This document shows, one piece after another, positions 24,219 to 35,547 of a DNA stretch of 64,000 nucleotides. The stretch is from Ophioderma brevispina. Its lineage: Eukaryota > Echinodermata > Ophiuroidea > Amphilepidida > Ophiodermatidae. Each line of letters starts with the position of its first letter. The first letter of the stretch is position 1. The translations under genes were made by a program, and so were the position numbers. A model generated the notes under the pieces. That model saw only the letters and a list, made by a program, of their open reading frames with translations, did no database searches and was not told where the DNA came from. The DNA is taken from NCBI GenBank assembly GCA_023653785.1, contig JAMKCH010035918.1, positions 33,149 through 97,148 on the forward strand. Direction: 5' to 3'.

Positions 24219-24482
24219 TGGCGGCGCCATACCTCTTTTTCTGGTGGGCAAACGGGGGGAAAGGGAAATCTTGGGGGCAAAGTGAAATTCTGGGTGTGGT
24301 CAATGTATGGAAAATTTTGAAATTTTTCACCAATTTTTGCCCAAAATCGCTGATTTTTGCCCCAATCATCTGAATTTTTGCCCCAAATCATTCATTTTTT
24401 ATCTTTCTCCTGGGGGGGGCAAGAAAAAAATTTGGGGGGGGGCAAATGCCCCCCCATGCCCCCCCCCCCTGGCGCCGCCACT
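24219..24482. mobile_element. TIR element with GGCGGCGCCA ends and G/C runs
   Basis: The left end ATGGCGGCGCCA is the reverse complement of the right end TGGCGCCGCCA. Both arms continue with GGGGGCA/TGCCCCC runs, and the interior repeats TTTTTGCCC(C). About 264 bp, non-coding. ORFs at 24191-24498 arise from the runs. Confidence 0.6.
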
Positions 24483-24489
24483 TGCCCCA

Positions 24490-25115
24490 TTCGTTTGAAG
24501 CCATGAAATTCTCCCATTTTTGTCTAACCGAAAGCTTTATGTTATGTACCTCATATAAGTCACCAATTCACTTTATGTAAAAGTAGCCAGGAATTTGACA
24601 AAGAGCTTGATGGAAAAATCAACATTGGCACCTGTATACGGCGGACTACTTGTGTCGGGAATCCCCGATTTTAATGATAAAACTTGTTTTTCAAAAAATT
24701 ACCAAAAAAAAAAAAAAAAAAAATTAATTAACCATGGTACTAGATCATTTCCAATAAACCCCCTTGAGGGGTTTTAGTTAGGTCTAAAATATGTTTGTTG
24801 TCGGACGGAGGAAATAAGATTAGGGTCGGTTTTGTCTGATTTTTAAAGAGATTTCATCCCTGGTTACTTCAAAATGAATACGACATACTATTTAATGCTT
24901 TTTTCATTGACTACGCAATATCTTTTATTTTACTGTATTTTTTGTTGTTGACTTGTTTTGATGTTGTTATCTTTGTGTTGGTAAAAAAATTAAAATTTAA
25001 ATGAAAAGCATGGGTCATCGGCAGATTTTTTTATTTTGTGCTAATTTGCATAAAAAGAGTCGCAGGTTCTCCTCGGGTCGGTCGGGTTTATAAATTAAAC
25101 AAACAGTTTCTTGGG
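24490..25115. other. No gene recognised; poly(A) run
   Basis: An A run of about 19 bases lies near 24705-24723. The remainder is AT-rich with no supported feature. Confidence 0.4.
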
Positions 25116-25119
25116 CCTG

Positions 25120-26150
25120 GTATAAGGCGCAGTCACACAGCCGTTTTTGCTAAAAAAACCCTTCCATACTGCTCCAGACTGCTCCCGACTGGTGCCGATT
25201 GACCAGTTTTCGAAAATCGTGAGTATTTTCCTTTTTCAGGGGGGGGGAGGGGGTGTAGTTTTTTGGCCAAGTCTGGGACTGTCCTGTACATTCTTCTGCA
25301 GTCTTGTGTGGTCGGTAGCACGTGGCAAATTTGAAAAACCCGCCACGATTTTTTCTTGGCACCTAAAAAATCGTGGCGTGTTTTGGAATCGGGAAGTTCG
25401 GCTTGAACACATGAGCGTTTGGAAGCGGTAGCCGATGATTGGTGCGCATCGTGAGTGGTTGTGTGCAGTTGAAAAGTGGTCGGCAATGAGATTGCTCCAT
25501 CGGAGAGAAATGCAAGCCAACTGGACATGTAGAATCGGCGACTAAACTCGGCGACTACAGAAGATAAGTCTCCGACTTGCAGTCTTGACAGGCAACTTGT
25601 GCTGTCGTGGTAACGGTCTGGCGACTGATTGAGAATCTGAACAGAGTGGACATGCTTAGATCGCCTACTGCTTCGCGATTGAGGCATCTCTTGTCTTGTA
25701 ATATGAACAAGACTGCAGGCTCGATGGAAAGAATCTAGTGTATTCAATGGAGAGGTTTGGTCGGCGTCCTGGTTGTCTCATGTGACGGGACCTTCTTGCG
25801 TCACACTCGGCCACCAATCGACGAGGCAGTCTGGACAGTGACAATGTCACAACTTGTTGCCTCGTTTCAGTCGGCGACTACAATCGGGGATATGAACAAT
25901 GGCGTCCGCCAATTAACATGCTAGATCTTGTTGCTTCCCTGAAGGCTGTCGCCTACTGCTCAGATTGTCAGCATCCCTTGTCTCGTTGACGACGGGGATA
26001 CGCGCAGACTAATCATCCCTCGTCGGGATAAAAATTGTAATTTTTCAGTTTGACCAAGACTGTAGTCGATTTTGGGGAAAAAAATGCGTCTTGTTTAGTC
26101 GGGAAGTGGTTGGGGCGGGAGTCTGTCTTCTGGGTGACTATACCTTTATG
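25120..26150. mobile_element. About 1 kb TIR-like element rich in CGACT/GACTG words
   Basis: The left end (GGTATAAGGCGCAGTCACAC) and the right end, whose reverse complement reads AAAGGTATAGTCACCCAG, look like diverged terminal inverted repeats. The inside is markedly more GC-rich than the flanks and is saturated with GGCGACT, CCGACT, GACTGC and their complements. Two segments (25650 and 25965) share GTCGCCTACTGCT/ATCGCCTACTGCT. The longest ORF of the window, 204 codons on the minus strand at 25133-25747, lies within. It has no recognisable domain, a His/Ser/Arg-rich composition and overlapping ORFs in other frames, so I treat it as incidental. The element class is unknown. Confidence 0.5.
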
Positions 26151-26159
26151 CAAATTCTA

Positions 26160-27330
26160 AACTGTACCCAGGAACGAATTTGAAAAAGTGGAGCATGAGA
26201 AGTGGATTAGTTCTCCGAGCCGACATTGTTCCATGCTCGTCAATAAGCAAAAATGTATTCAGATGATATACCTTTACCTTTTAAATAGTCATGGACAGGC
26301 TGTGTATCATGAATGCCCCTTTTAAATAGATAACATTGAAGCTATTATTGGTGTTTTAAAATATAATTGTAACAATTCCATGAAAATAATTTATCGTATC
26401 TTTGGTGACGGCCTGAAGCTGAATGTCCTTGACATGGATCACACAAGCCTGTTGCAAACCCACAGCATTTTGGCGTGATCTATATCGTGTAATTCGTCCG
26501 TTCCTATCCCAACATTAGCCATTGTTCACAAGTTCACGACCATTAAGGCAATTAGAATTGAAAATCCACATGTGTTACTACGTGCCTACCTCGTTAAACG
26601 ACATCTCGGTGTAAGGTTTTTAACCTAGACTTTTGCTACAGTCTCGACGCGTTCCTTGAACATTGTAGTCATTGATAGTTCACTACACTTTTTAACAGAT
26701 GGCGGGATGAAGCATTATCTATAGCACATTGAATGAATACACATGTCATACATAAGTATACACTGATAAAGCATGCACTGATCAAACACAACGTACAGTT
26801 CAGATGGAACCCAGTTTTTTTATATCTTTTAAGTGGTGCAATCGGGTCGCTCTCCAACCCGTACGGGATTAGTCAAGCATTTTTTTATATAACCATATCA
26901 CTTTATTCGTAAACATGATCACCTCTCTCGAGGAGTGCAGACCTTTTGAGATTTGCACCTATGATATTCATGTCAAAATCATATTTTGAATTACGGTAAT
27001 TGTCAAAACGGTGGGGGCTAATGTGAATATTTCTCTCTTAAATTGGAAATCATATAGGATACAAGTTTAATATACAAGTCAATTCCTTTAGAATAAAGTT
27101 CGTTTTTGATGTTATATGTGGTCGGGTGTTTGGATGAGGGGTCGAGATAATATAGGGGAGGGGAAATGCTATTAATCTCATGTATAGACTTTAATGGCTA
27201 GAGATCATTGATTTACGAGCAAAATACAATAGCTTTAGCGATGTGGCTGACTGAGTGGCATTCTGGGAAAGGATTAAGCGGTCACTTCATCAGATAGGCG
27301 TATTTAATCCTTTTCTTCTTTACTTGTTAG
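26160..27330. other. No recognisable feature
   Basis: AT-rich intergenic DNA with short ORFs lacking domains. Confidence 0.4.
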
Positions 27331-27351
27331 CCAATTTTCGAGAGTAAAGAG

Positions 27352-27420
27352 TGACCCGCCAATTTTCCGAATATTTGAGATTTTGGCCATAGAGCAGTTG
27401 CATTGGTAGGGGCTAATGAC
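27352..27420 (-). repeat. Fragment of a four-copy dispersed repeat (inverted copy)
   Basis: CCAATTTTCCGAATATTTGA and the following GAGATTTTGGCCATAG-like bases match 52126-52215 in the same orientation and the ends of the copies at 31750 and 57270 in reverse complement. Confidence 0.5.
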
Positions 27421-27600
27421 TATAGTAAACCGGCATACCTGTGACTATATAGCTCAAAATTCGCTGTGTCGCCAATGTAATTGGAATAATCAATATCGGA
27501 GATCTCTGATAATAATTCAACAGTCAGTCGCTAGGTAGCTCAATAATGAAGTCATTCGCCCGATTCTGTTTTCATGATACCCCCCCCGTTCATTGCGTAG

Positions 27601-27655
27601 AGTTTTAGAGTCCATCTTTTACATGCCGAACAACTTACGATCGAGACTAAACATG
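27601..27655 (+). CDS. Possible internal exon, 55 bases
   Basis: A C/T-rich stretch ending in GCGTAG at 27600 is followed by an open segment reading VLESIFYMPNNLRSRLNM, then a near-perfect donor ATG|GTAAGTG at 27656. Both splice sites fit consensus. No neighbouring exon is seen and the peptide is not recognised, so this could be chance. Confidence 0.22.
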
Positions 27656-27885
27656 GTAAGTGGGAATGGAATTATAAGTAATTATAATTATGATTTGTTG
27701 AATATTAATTTGATTTTGAATGATCACCTACACCTCATCGTTTTTCAGAAAAATGACATCCGTATTTTATTCTTGAACCAAAAATGACATTTAAATGTCC
27801 CCTTTTTAAAGGAATTCAGAACATGCCCCTCTTTCCATCTACCCCCTGTTTTACTTTTATACATGTGCATTATTTTGTGCAACCG

Positions 27886-28160
27886 AGAAAGAAGCGAAGC
27901 TGAGAGCGAAGGAAGGAGTGGGATGAGGGGAAGACTCTTAAGGAGGGGGATGGAAAGAAAGAAGAGGGGGAGGGGCGGATAGAAAGATAGAGGAAGGATG
28001 GGGTAGACAAAAAGGAGAAGAAAGTCTACAGAAGGGCGAAAAAAGCAGGGGAGGAACAGAGGCGAGGGGAGTGGCGGAGGGACAACACTGAAGTCAAGAG
28101 GAAAAGGGAAGGACGATATAGGGGGAGGAAGACCAAAGGAGGGGAGGTGGGATTAAAAGT
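27886..28160 (+). repeat. Purine-rich tract, about 275 bases
   Basis: Nearly all A and G (GAGAAAGAAGCGAAG, GAAGGAAGG, GAAAGAAGAGGGGG and so on) with few pyrimidine interruptions. It is a polypurine tract that could in principle form triplex DNA. Confidence 0.7.
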
Positions 28161-28169
28161 AGAGAACTT

Positions 28170-28875
28170 TATGTTGACATCAAACTGAGCTTTCGGTTGG
28201 CGCTACCTTCATTATGGTAAATACATTCATTCACATCCAAAATTGGTTTCCCCACACTCTATAAAACATTCGAACTTTTCGTTACACTACGTCTCTCATT
28301 TACGTTTGCCGGTGTTCAATATGACTCCCTGCGTCAGAGTTGCACACAATTGCGCGCGTTTTTGAAACGGTGAAACCTTGGCTGCTTGACGCTTAACCCC
28401 CGCAGCCGCGCGTCAGTGGCTGTAAGCCGCTAAAACTAAAACGTGGATCCGTCTGCTCATACAGTCCACGGTAAGGGTAATTAGCCGGCTTGACTAGGTT
28501 TTCAGTTTGTAGACTTATGGACCCCTCTTTTTCACATTCATTCGGGATAACAATTGAATAGTAATTATTAAAGAACATATACAATGTTGAATCTTAAAAA
28601 GGACTTTTAATTGGGAATAACAGCCATGTTTTGGCAAAAAAACGATTTGATAGAATATTTAAATAAAAAAAGTGTTTTGAATTTTATTTTGCTTCGGGGG
28701 ACCCGTTCAGGTAAAATGACGTACGTATCCTACATTGTGACAAAAACAACCGATTATCGTCATCGTACGTCGGTTTTTGATCTGTAGGGACAAGGTAATT
28801 TTTTCCTGTTTGACATAATAAACGGTGTCTTTGGAAAAAATAATACACTTTGGGCAGAGGGTCTTGTACAGACCT
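28170..28875. other. No gene recognised
   Basis: A modestly GC-richer patch at 28310-28470 (GCGCGCG, CGCAGCCGCGCG) shows no domain. The rest is AT-rich. Confidence 0.35.
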
Positions 28876-28879
28876 TGAT

Positions 28880-29098
28880 TTAACATATCGGATTTATATA
28901 TTCGCGTCTCCCCCGAGAGCAAACTGATACCTGATACCTTACACGTGACCTGGTACCTGACACGGGACCCACACTGTTCATCTCGTTACCGTTGATAACT
29001 ACAATACGGCAAGCAGCAAGCCTTCTGTATCTCCGTTGTCCCAGCGTAATCGACAAGATTGAGACTATACATGTGGTAAAGACTAGTTTCAAATTCAT
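28880..29098 (-). CDS. Small ORF with an apparent signal peptide, unidentified
   Basis: 72 codons on the minus strand. Residues 1-19 (MNLKLVFTTCIVSILSITLG) look like a signal peptide with a charged start, a hydrophobic core and a Gly before QRRYRR. The rest is basic, with Cys at positions 30, 60 and 72. A TATAAA-like box lies 146 bases upstream, within the neighbouring TIR element. Possible donors occur inside (GTACCAGG, GTAAGGTATC), so it might be a first exon. No family is recognised. Hydrophobic N-termini also arise by chance, so the evidence is weak. Confidence 0.25.
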   Translation of the reverse strand: MNLKLVFTTCIVSILSITLGQRRYRRLAACRIVVINGNEMNSVGPVSGTRSRVRYQVSVCSRGRREYINPIC

Positions 29099-29243
29099 TT
29101 GAAGGCGTATTAAAGACTAATTTTCATGCAGTTCAAGTCATAGTGTGGTACTTTTCCACTGAAAAAAAAAAAAAAGTCTAATTCGCCAGCTATTCCGCGA
29201 ATACTGTGTGAAATCTCTTTACCGGACAAACTATGGCGGGCCA

Positions 29244-29251
29244 TTTATATA
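29244..29251 (-). promoter_or_regulatory. TATA-like box
   Basis: TATATAAA on the minus strand, 146 bases upstream of the ATG of the small secreted-protein-like ORF and inside the TIR element. Only the match and position support it. Confidence 0.2.
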
Positions 29252-29330
29252 GTATATCTATCATATCACATAGTAGATCGGTTATTCCAAGCTATGTAGG
29301 ATTAAAATCAATCCCCACCCACATCCTCCC

Positions 29331-29400
29331 TCGCTAGTGTTCGTGGATAAGAGCATCGACTTATAATGCAGGTATCACATGTTCGAATCCCCCCATGCCT
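29331..29400 (+). repeat. tRNA-like sequence inside the TIR element
   Basis: GTTCGAATCC (29381-29390) is a B-box match, preceded by GTGGATAAGAGCATCGACTT, which resembles a D-arm and anticodon stem. T-stem pairing is poor. It is most likely a tRNA-derived or captured fragment. Confidence 0.35.
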
Positions 29401-29539
29401 TTTTAAAATAAAGGTATTTCAATATTATTTTAAGTAAGAGAAATATTACTAGTCTAAGTCCAGTACGAAAGTTTGTCCGGTAAATATAGATTTCACAACA
29501 GTAATTTTCCGGACTAGTCCGTTGAATAGCGTTGCCACT

Positions 29540-31110
29540 TTTCAATGACGTACTTATCCAGCATCGGGGTCAGCTAATCTTAACTGTTTTTCAATGTTTC
29601 AACATTCCAATCATTGCAGAAGTAAGCTCTTAGTGATAGCCATGAAACAGTATAGTAGGGCAGTCATGTCACGCATGAATTTGAAACATCTTGAAATCAT
29701 CAATGATACGCTTATACTGCCTCGGTGACACCATCACATGTGACTCTCAACGCAAGACTGGCATGGCACCGCATGCTTCTACCTTGATCCCTTTTTCTGA
29801 TCCAATATAGCAACGGTTAACCTGATTTTGTAATCGCGTTCTTCCTAAAAGTCTTGGGTATCTCATGTAGGTGAGTTGTTACCATGTTGGAATCAATGTG
29901 TGATTTGGAGGCCAAAACCTTCCTTGCATCAATAACATTGGGTTCCGAATTGGACACCCTCAACTTTGTTACATCCAGATTTCAGTTGATGATTCAGCTG
30001 TGTGCGTTTAATTTGGTTTTGTATTGAATGTTCAGATGAAAAAAATAAAAAAAGTAAATATTTGAGGGAATTTTTTTAGCTTCTTTATTTTTCAAATATT
30101 CATGTCAAACTCAGAAATCTTAGGGGTAGACGAGTTCCACCCAAACCTAAAATATCAGTAAGTTTCTTGGTTTGATGTTGATAGGTAGTATTAAACTTAC
30201 CTCTTTTCGGTTAAAGTAGTAGTTCCGCATTTACGATCTTGAAGATCAATGATTTTTTGAGGTTGCAAAATTTTGCACATGTGAGGCCCTCGCGACGGCA
30301 TGACAACATTGCTTTTTTTTCCATGCAAACACCTTTGCATTCTTTCTCTCTTGACTGAGTGCTTTTTTATTTAATCCAATGATCTAGGACAAAATTCAAA
30401 ATTGGGCTTGTAACCAGATAATTTTAGAAATACTTTTTTTCGACCTTCTACGTGTAGGAGATAGGCAGTGATCTCCAGTTCTCATAATTAGAAAAAATAT
30501 GGGACTGAAACTATGTCTAGGCAAAGGCCGATATGCACGACTTCGTGCACAAACAAATTGGCATACTACATGACAATACCACAGGATTATCATTAAGTCA
30601 TGACACCATAGTCGTAACACCACCAAATTGTAAATTATGCTACAGCCATGCATTAATAGGCCTACGCAGTGTAATAATCATACATTTGTACGTTGTGCTT
30701 AAAAAATTACTCAACAGATAGGCCCCAGGCCCACGTCAGTTGCCACTGATTTCATCGTCACTGCTATTAAAAGTTCACACCAATCATGCTGCTGTTAAAT
30801 TACCTGTGGGGCATACTCAAAACTCCAGAAACTTCCCATGCAAAGTATTCTCTATCAACATAAGTACCCCTCTTGAATATACGCGCCATGGCTACAGAGC
30901 TATGCTCTCTTAGTCATGTCGCACCGATATCACTCTAATATCAAAACAGGCCTATTATAATTATTATACACCCCAAAACTATTGGACTCCTGGATATCGT
31001 GGTCACCTGGCCTCTATTAGTGTTAGTCAATAGAAAAGCAGTAACACAAGCACAGTCTAGTTAATTTACAATGCGATTTTAATTTTCACGAGACTAGTTG
31101 CTACCACCCC
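29540..31110. other. No recognisable feature
   Basis: AT-rich DNA with short ORFs that carry no domains. Confidence 0.4.
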
Positions 31111-31116
31111 ATCCTT

Positions 31117-31118
<2 letters not shown>

Positions 31119-31149
<31 letters not shown>

Positions 31150-31186
31150 AAAAATATTTTTAAAACAACACAAACACAAAACCACA

Positions 31187-31224
<38 letters not shown>

Positions 31225-31231
31225 ACCTAAA

Positions 31232-31262
<31 letters not shown>

Positions 31263-31264
31263 GG

Positions 31265-31298
<34 letters not shown>
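31119..31298 (+). repeat. A-rich low-complexity tract, about 180 bases
   Basis: Runs of A up to about 30 interrupted by single G, C or T bases. The Lys-rich ORF 31115-31303 is a translation of this tract only. Confidence 0.9.
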
Positions 31299-31307
<9 letters not shown>

Positions 31308-31749
31308 CATATCCGCAATTATAATTGTTTGAGATGAAAGGGGGATGTGCTTATTTACGTTACCGTCCATAGTACTATCTCATGTTTGGTAGCCAGTCTT
31401 GTCCCAGTCAATATTATAAACCATAAAGATAATTTTTAACAACCGTTTGTTAAACTGTTCTTAAAGTGCTTCTAAATACGGGTCCCGTTGCTTGTAAGTT
31501 AACAACAAAATAGATGTAAATGTAATAAAATTTCAAATAACCTGAAGATGAATTTGTGGGTTTAAGAAGGAACTAGTTTTTCGTATTTTGATTTTTAAAA
31601 TGTTGTTGCAAATGTATGAATATCAATCCTGCTGCTTGGAAGCACCAGTGACCAGTCATGTCATAATTGCAAACACAGAGAAACGATTTCTGCACAATAG
31701 CTAGGGACTGACTGTCAACGTTGCCGGAAACGTCCCGTCCCTATGAAAT

Positions 31750-32066
31750 ATCGGGAAATTGCGCCACTTACGTGTCTACGCTCAGCCATTATTTGTTCCG
31801 TCGATTCAGGCATTCAAGTTAAGATCGTTTTCGTGAGGTGACCTATTTCATCATGGCTCGGACGACATAAATTTGGCGTTTCCAACTCCGCCATTAAATT
31901 ACAATCCGGGATCCCGATTCTAACTAAAATATTGCTTCTTTATGGACACATACGGACATTTTTAGAGTCATGACCACTCGCATTATAGGTTTACTAGACA
32001 ATTACCAACTAAAAACAACTGTGCAAAAATCTCAAATCTCAAATTTGGAAATTGGTGGCCATCTTC
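31750..32066 (+). repeat. Dispersed repeat, about 320 bp (partner at 57270-57583)
   Basis: CGGGAAATTGCGCCACTTAC, GTCTACGCTCA, TTTTCGTGAGGTG, TTTGGCGTTTCCA, AAATTACAATC.GGGATC and GTGCAAAAATC occur in this order here and at 57270 with small indels. The end is also present in reverse orientation at 27352 and 52126. Non-coding; the family is unknown. Confidence 0.75.
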
Positions 32067-32295
32067 ATAGGCGTTGGAAATCAGTTACACCACTACAAGG
32101 AAATGATATTTGGGCGGGCTCGGCGCACCATAATATAAACAAATGTATAAAACTAAGACTCGCCCCGTAGGCTACGATTTTACATTTGCGAGTGGCGTAA
32201 ATATCTCTGGAATTTTGCGGAAATTTATTACCGAGAAAAAAAAACCATAGAAGCGATTTCTTTTAAAACTTGATAGTAAAAGGGAGTCAATTGCT

Positions 32296-32384
32296 CCTCA
32301 CTCACTCACTCACTCGCTCACTCATGCCTCACTCACTCACTCACTCACCCACTCACTCACTCACTCACTCACTCAACTCACTCA
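32296..32384 (+). repeat. (ACTC)n microsatellite
   Basis: About twenty units of CACT/ACTC with a few interruptions (CGCT, ATGC, ACCC). Flanking DNA from 32400 to 33580 holds no gene I can support. Confidence 0.95.
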
Positions 32385-32399
32385 TTATGTCCTCATTAT

Positions 32400-33580
32400 C
32401 TGTGTGAATACTACAGTCCCCGGGGATCAAGCCAGGGCCCCCTTTAATGTTTCCTGTCCTGGCCACCTCGACCCACATGTCAAAGGTTACCTGTTCAGCG
32501 GCACATGTAAAAACCTTTGATGCTGTAAATCAACTTCTCACAGTCCCAGGTTCAGACTTAGGCGATGTATCCGTGTCTAAATGTTGGCTTCTGACCATCG
32601 ATCCCATAGGTCAAAAGTCTAGGAAACCCGGATCTATGGAAAACAGCACCACAGGACCCAACTTCCACGCAAATTAGGACCACTTGACTATCATGGCGAT
32701 TATTTGTTTATTTGGAAAAGCAAGAACGTGCTAGTTTCCGTACTATCTAAAGGCAAATTTGTATCAGTGGTGTAATATTACTAAATGCAAAGTATGTGGT
32801 GTATAAGTTAGTGCTCATGGGGTTCGAACGAATACAGCTATTTTGCTTTTTACTTTAATGTTATATTGGATACTCTAACCCTAATTGCAAGCCTAACCAG
32901 TCCTAGTTTATACCACTAAAGCTCTAAGTCCTAATCAGCTACCAAACCAACATTTCATAAATACTACTACCGTGTTCAACCATGGTTGACACTCTACCCT
33001 TACACACTGATTCCAAGGAATATCTCCTTCGCCTGTTACTTAGGAATATCACAATGTTCGGTAAATCAACACCTTCTAAAGTCACTAAAAACACCAAATA
33101 CATCAATGCCCGGATCATATCCTAAGTATGAAGAAAGGGGATAGTTTTATTACGAATCTGTTTTAAAAGAAATTCTACCTAAATATTCCAAATCTATACG
33201 CTGAAATCATGTCCAGGCCTTTCGTAAACAATGACCTTCTGATTCCCTAAATCCTAATTATCAAAATCCCAAAATACTATAAAGACTTGTCACTAATTTT
33301 ATCAATTGATTTATTGTTGCCCATGTCAAGTTATGGTCTCTTTACCAGGTAACGAAAATCAGAGCCCCCCAATTAAGAGCGAGTGTCCAAACAATGTCAA
33401 CATATACAGTATAAACCGTGACCATGTAGACGAGTTCGATAGTACAGTGCTTAAATAAATAATATGTCCTAGTGTTTGACAAAAAGACCTACACCATTGA
33501 AAGGAAATCACACAGATTTCAGATCGGTGATTTTAAATGAAAAAAAATAGCACCTCCATTCGTTCGTTCATATTTAGCCC
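32400..33580. other. No gene recognised
   Basis: The plus ORF 32447-32677 begins in a GC-richer patch but shows no domain. The remainder is AT-rich. Confidence 0.4.
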
Positions 33581-33656
33581 ATATAGGCCGTATTCTCCAA
33601 CGATGTTAAAATAAACGGTGGTTAGGCCTAAACTGTGGTTAGCTAAACGCACTGTT

Positions 33657-35021
33657 TTGATAGGTTACGTGATACTTCAAAATTCAGGTACTTCGCCTTA
33701 CAGTGGATTCGTCTTACCTGCAGAACCGCTCTTTTCGTTTGCGCATTGGGGATGCAATTTCCAACAAGCATCATCTCCCTTTGTTCGGTCTTCCTCAGTG
33801 TTCTGTGTCGGGCCTCTCTTTTTCATAATGTACACATACTGTATCGCATCAATCATCCGGAAGCACAAATTGCTTACCACATGTATGCTGCTGATGTACA
33901 GCTCTATTTGGCATTTGATCCTAAAGATTGATGTGATGCACGAAAAAAAACAAAAAAAAAGGAAAAGAAAAAACAAACTGCGGTCAAAAGACTCTCTCTT
34001 TGTATGATAAATCAGTGAGTGGATGCGGCCTGTAAACAAACTCAAATTGAATGATGAAAAGACAGAATGTTTCATCGCAAGTTCATCCTATTACACAAAT
34101 AGCCTCAAATATATTTTACCATCAGGGTCGGGACAGTGGATGTTCCCGAGTCCTCGGCAATTAGAAACCTTGGTGTCGTGTTTGATCAGACAATTTCCTA
34201 GACTGAAACATGTAAAGGTCATCAATAAGTCTGTTAACTTTCACCTCCGCAATATTTTAACCGGATCCGCCGCTTTATCACATTTGAGAGTTTTTTTTTG
34301 TCATCACTCGTCCGTTCACTGATGTTATCTCGCATTGACTATGCCAATTCACTTTTGTATGGAATTTCGGCCAGAGATCGAGTAAACTTCAGAATTTTGC
34401 AGAATAGAGCAGCCAGGCTGTGGTGTTCAGAACTGATATAAGGACACCAGCCCCACCACTCCATTTTTTAAAGAGCTCCATTGGCTACCCATTAGTGAGC
34501 GCGTTGTCTTGAAGCTTATGCTTCTTCTTACAAGGGCATTTCCGGACAATTGCCATCTTACTTGTCCGAATACCTCTCTTTGTATATTCCTGGCAGGCCC
34601 GGATTGCGTTCTGCTGATGACAAGACTCTCCTCACTTGTTTCCCGCAAAAAAAGGTCAGGGGGTGACAGGGCTTTCAGCAAATGCGGCCCCCAGCCTATG
34701 GACTCTTTGCCCATCTCTGTTCGCCACTCCCAAGTCCATTGTTACTTTAAGGAAAAAGCTCGAAAAGTTCATCTTATTTCCTAAGAGTTGATTGTGTGCT
34801 TAAATGTGGTTTTTGTTATTGCCTCACATGATTATTTAATTATGCAGCTGTTTTCTAGTTTGATGTTAAGTACTTAAATCTTCATCGTAATACATAACAG
34901 TATTTGTAGAAGATGAAGCATGTTTTAGGCTAAATAGTAGATTACTCTCTTTTGGTAAAGCGCATTTGGACCTTGTTTGAGAAGGCGCTATATTAAATTC
35001 CGTTTGTATTGTATTGTATTG
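33657..35021 (+). mobile_element. 5'-truncated CR1/L2-like LINE inserted in TIR copy A
   Basis: Read with frame changes it gives reverse transcriptase and C-terminal remnants: GPLFFIMYT near 33815, the catalytic box altered to YAAD at 33884-33895, NKLKLNDEKTE near 34040, HVKVINKSVNFHLRNI near 34210, a CR1-style IDYANSLLYGI near 34335, LLKELHWLP near 34465, then MDSLPISVRHSQVH and FKEKARK at the end. It closes with a (TATTG)n tail at 35006-35021, typical of CR1/L2-type 3' ends. The second catalytic-box residue is Ala instead of Asp, so it is dead as well as 5'-truncated. The junctions with the host TIR element are sharp. Confidence 0.85.
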
Positions 35022-35283
35022 TAAACCTCAGGTTAATATTTTAACAAGTCGTTTAGCTACCATGTATTTAAAACTGCGTAAATATCATCCACCGAACTGT
35101 GATTTAATTTCCTTCGGTTGGCCTATATCAACACTAGTATGTGCGTGAGCAATATCTATATGTCAGACAATGACTTCCGTAGTTTTAAATGCACTGCAGG
35201 AAGCCCACGGGTATTTCAAGAATGCCGCGTTACGCAAGGAGCTTTAGAATTCGTTGAATGTTGAGACAAAACCCCGGGCCTAT

Positions 35284-35547
35284 TTAAAACTGTTTTATGT
35301 CGTTGTGCTGGCACTTGCCATTCATTAATACTATAACAGATAAACCGAGCATGAAAATAGAAGCAAAAGAAAAATGGGACGAGAAGAAATAAACTGAGGA
35401 TCGGAAAAGAATATAAGAGAAATTATTGATTTTTATTGGAGGTAACTGGTTAAACCACGAGTTGTCACATAGGCTGAAAATATCAGGCATTTGATGAAAA
35501 AAAAAAAACATCGTGAAGTTAACACGCCTTAAACTACCCCGGACCAA
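35284..35547 (-). CDS. ORF in TIR copy A, related to the ORF in copy B
   Basis: 87 codons on the minus strand. It shares FHQMPDIFS, LPP, FSY.LFR, FFSS and FSFASI.ML in order with the plus ORF of copy B. No known transposase domain is visible and it contains a Phe-rich stretch from a poly(T) run. Similarity between the two ORFs may only reflect shared ancestry of the DNA. Function unknown. Confidence 0.35.
   Translation of the reverse strand: MVRGSLRRVNFTMFFFFHQMPDIFSLCDNSWFNQLPPIKINNFSYILFRSSVYFFSSHFSFASIFMLGLSVIVLMNGKCQHNDIKQF

Larger units (their letters stand above)
29176..29535. mobile_element. TIR element, about 360 bp, with a tRNA-like centre
   Basis: The left arm words CTATTCCGCG, ACTGTGTGAAATCTC and TTTACCGGACAAACT are mirrored by the right arm, whose reverse complement has GCTATTCAACGGAC, ACTGTTGTGAAATCTA and TTTACCGGACAAACTT. 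The centre (29331-29400) contains a B-box match. No coding capacity. Confidence 0.65.

Noticed and set aside
25133..25747. 204-codon minus ORF, the longest in the window
   Set aside because: It lies inside a word-repetitive TIR-like element, overlaps several other ORFs, and shows no domain or codon pattern suggesting a gene.
31115..31303. Lys-rich ORF
   Set aside because: A translation of an A-rich low-complexity tract.
32296..32384. Regular short repeats considered as a CRISPR-like array
   Set aside because: It is a pure 4-base microsatellite without spacers, in metazoan DNA.
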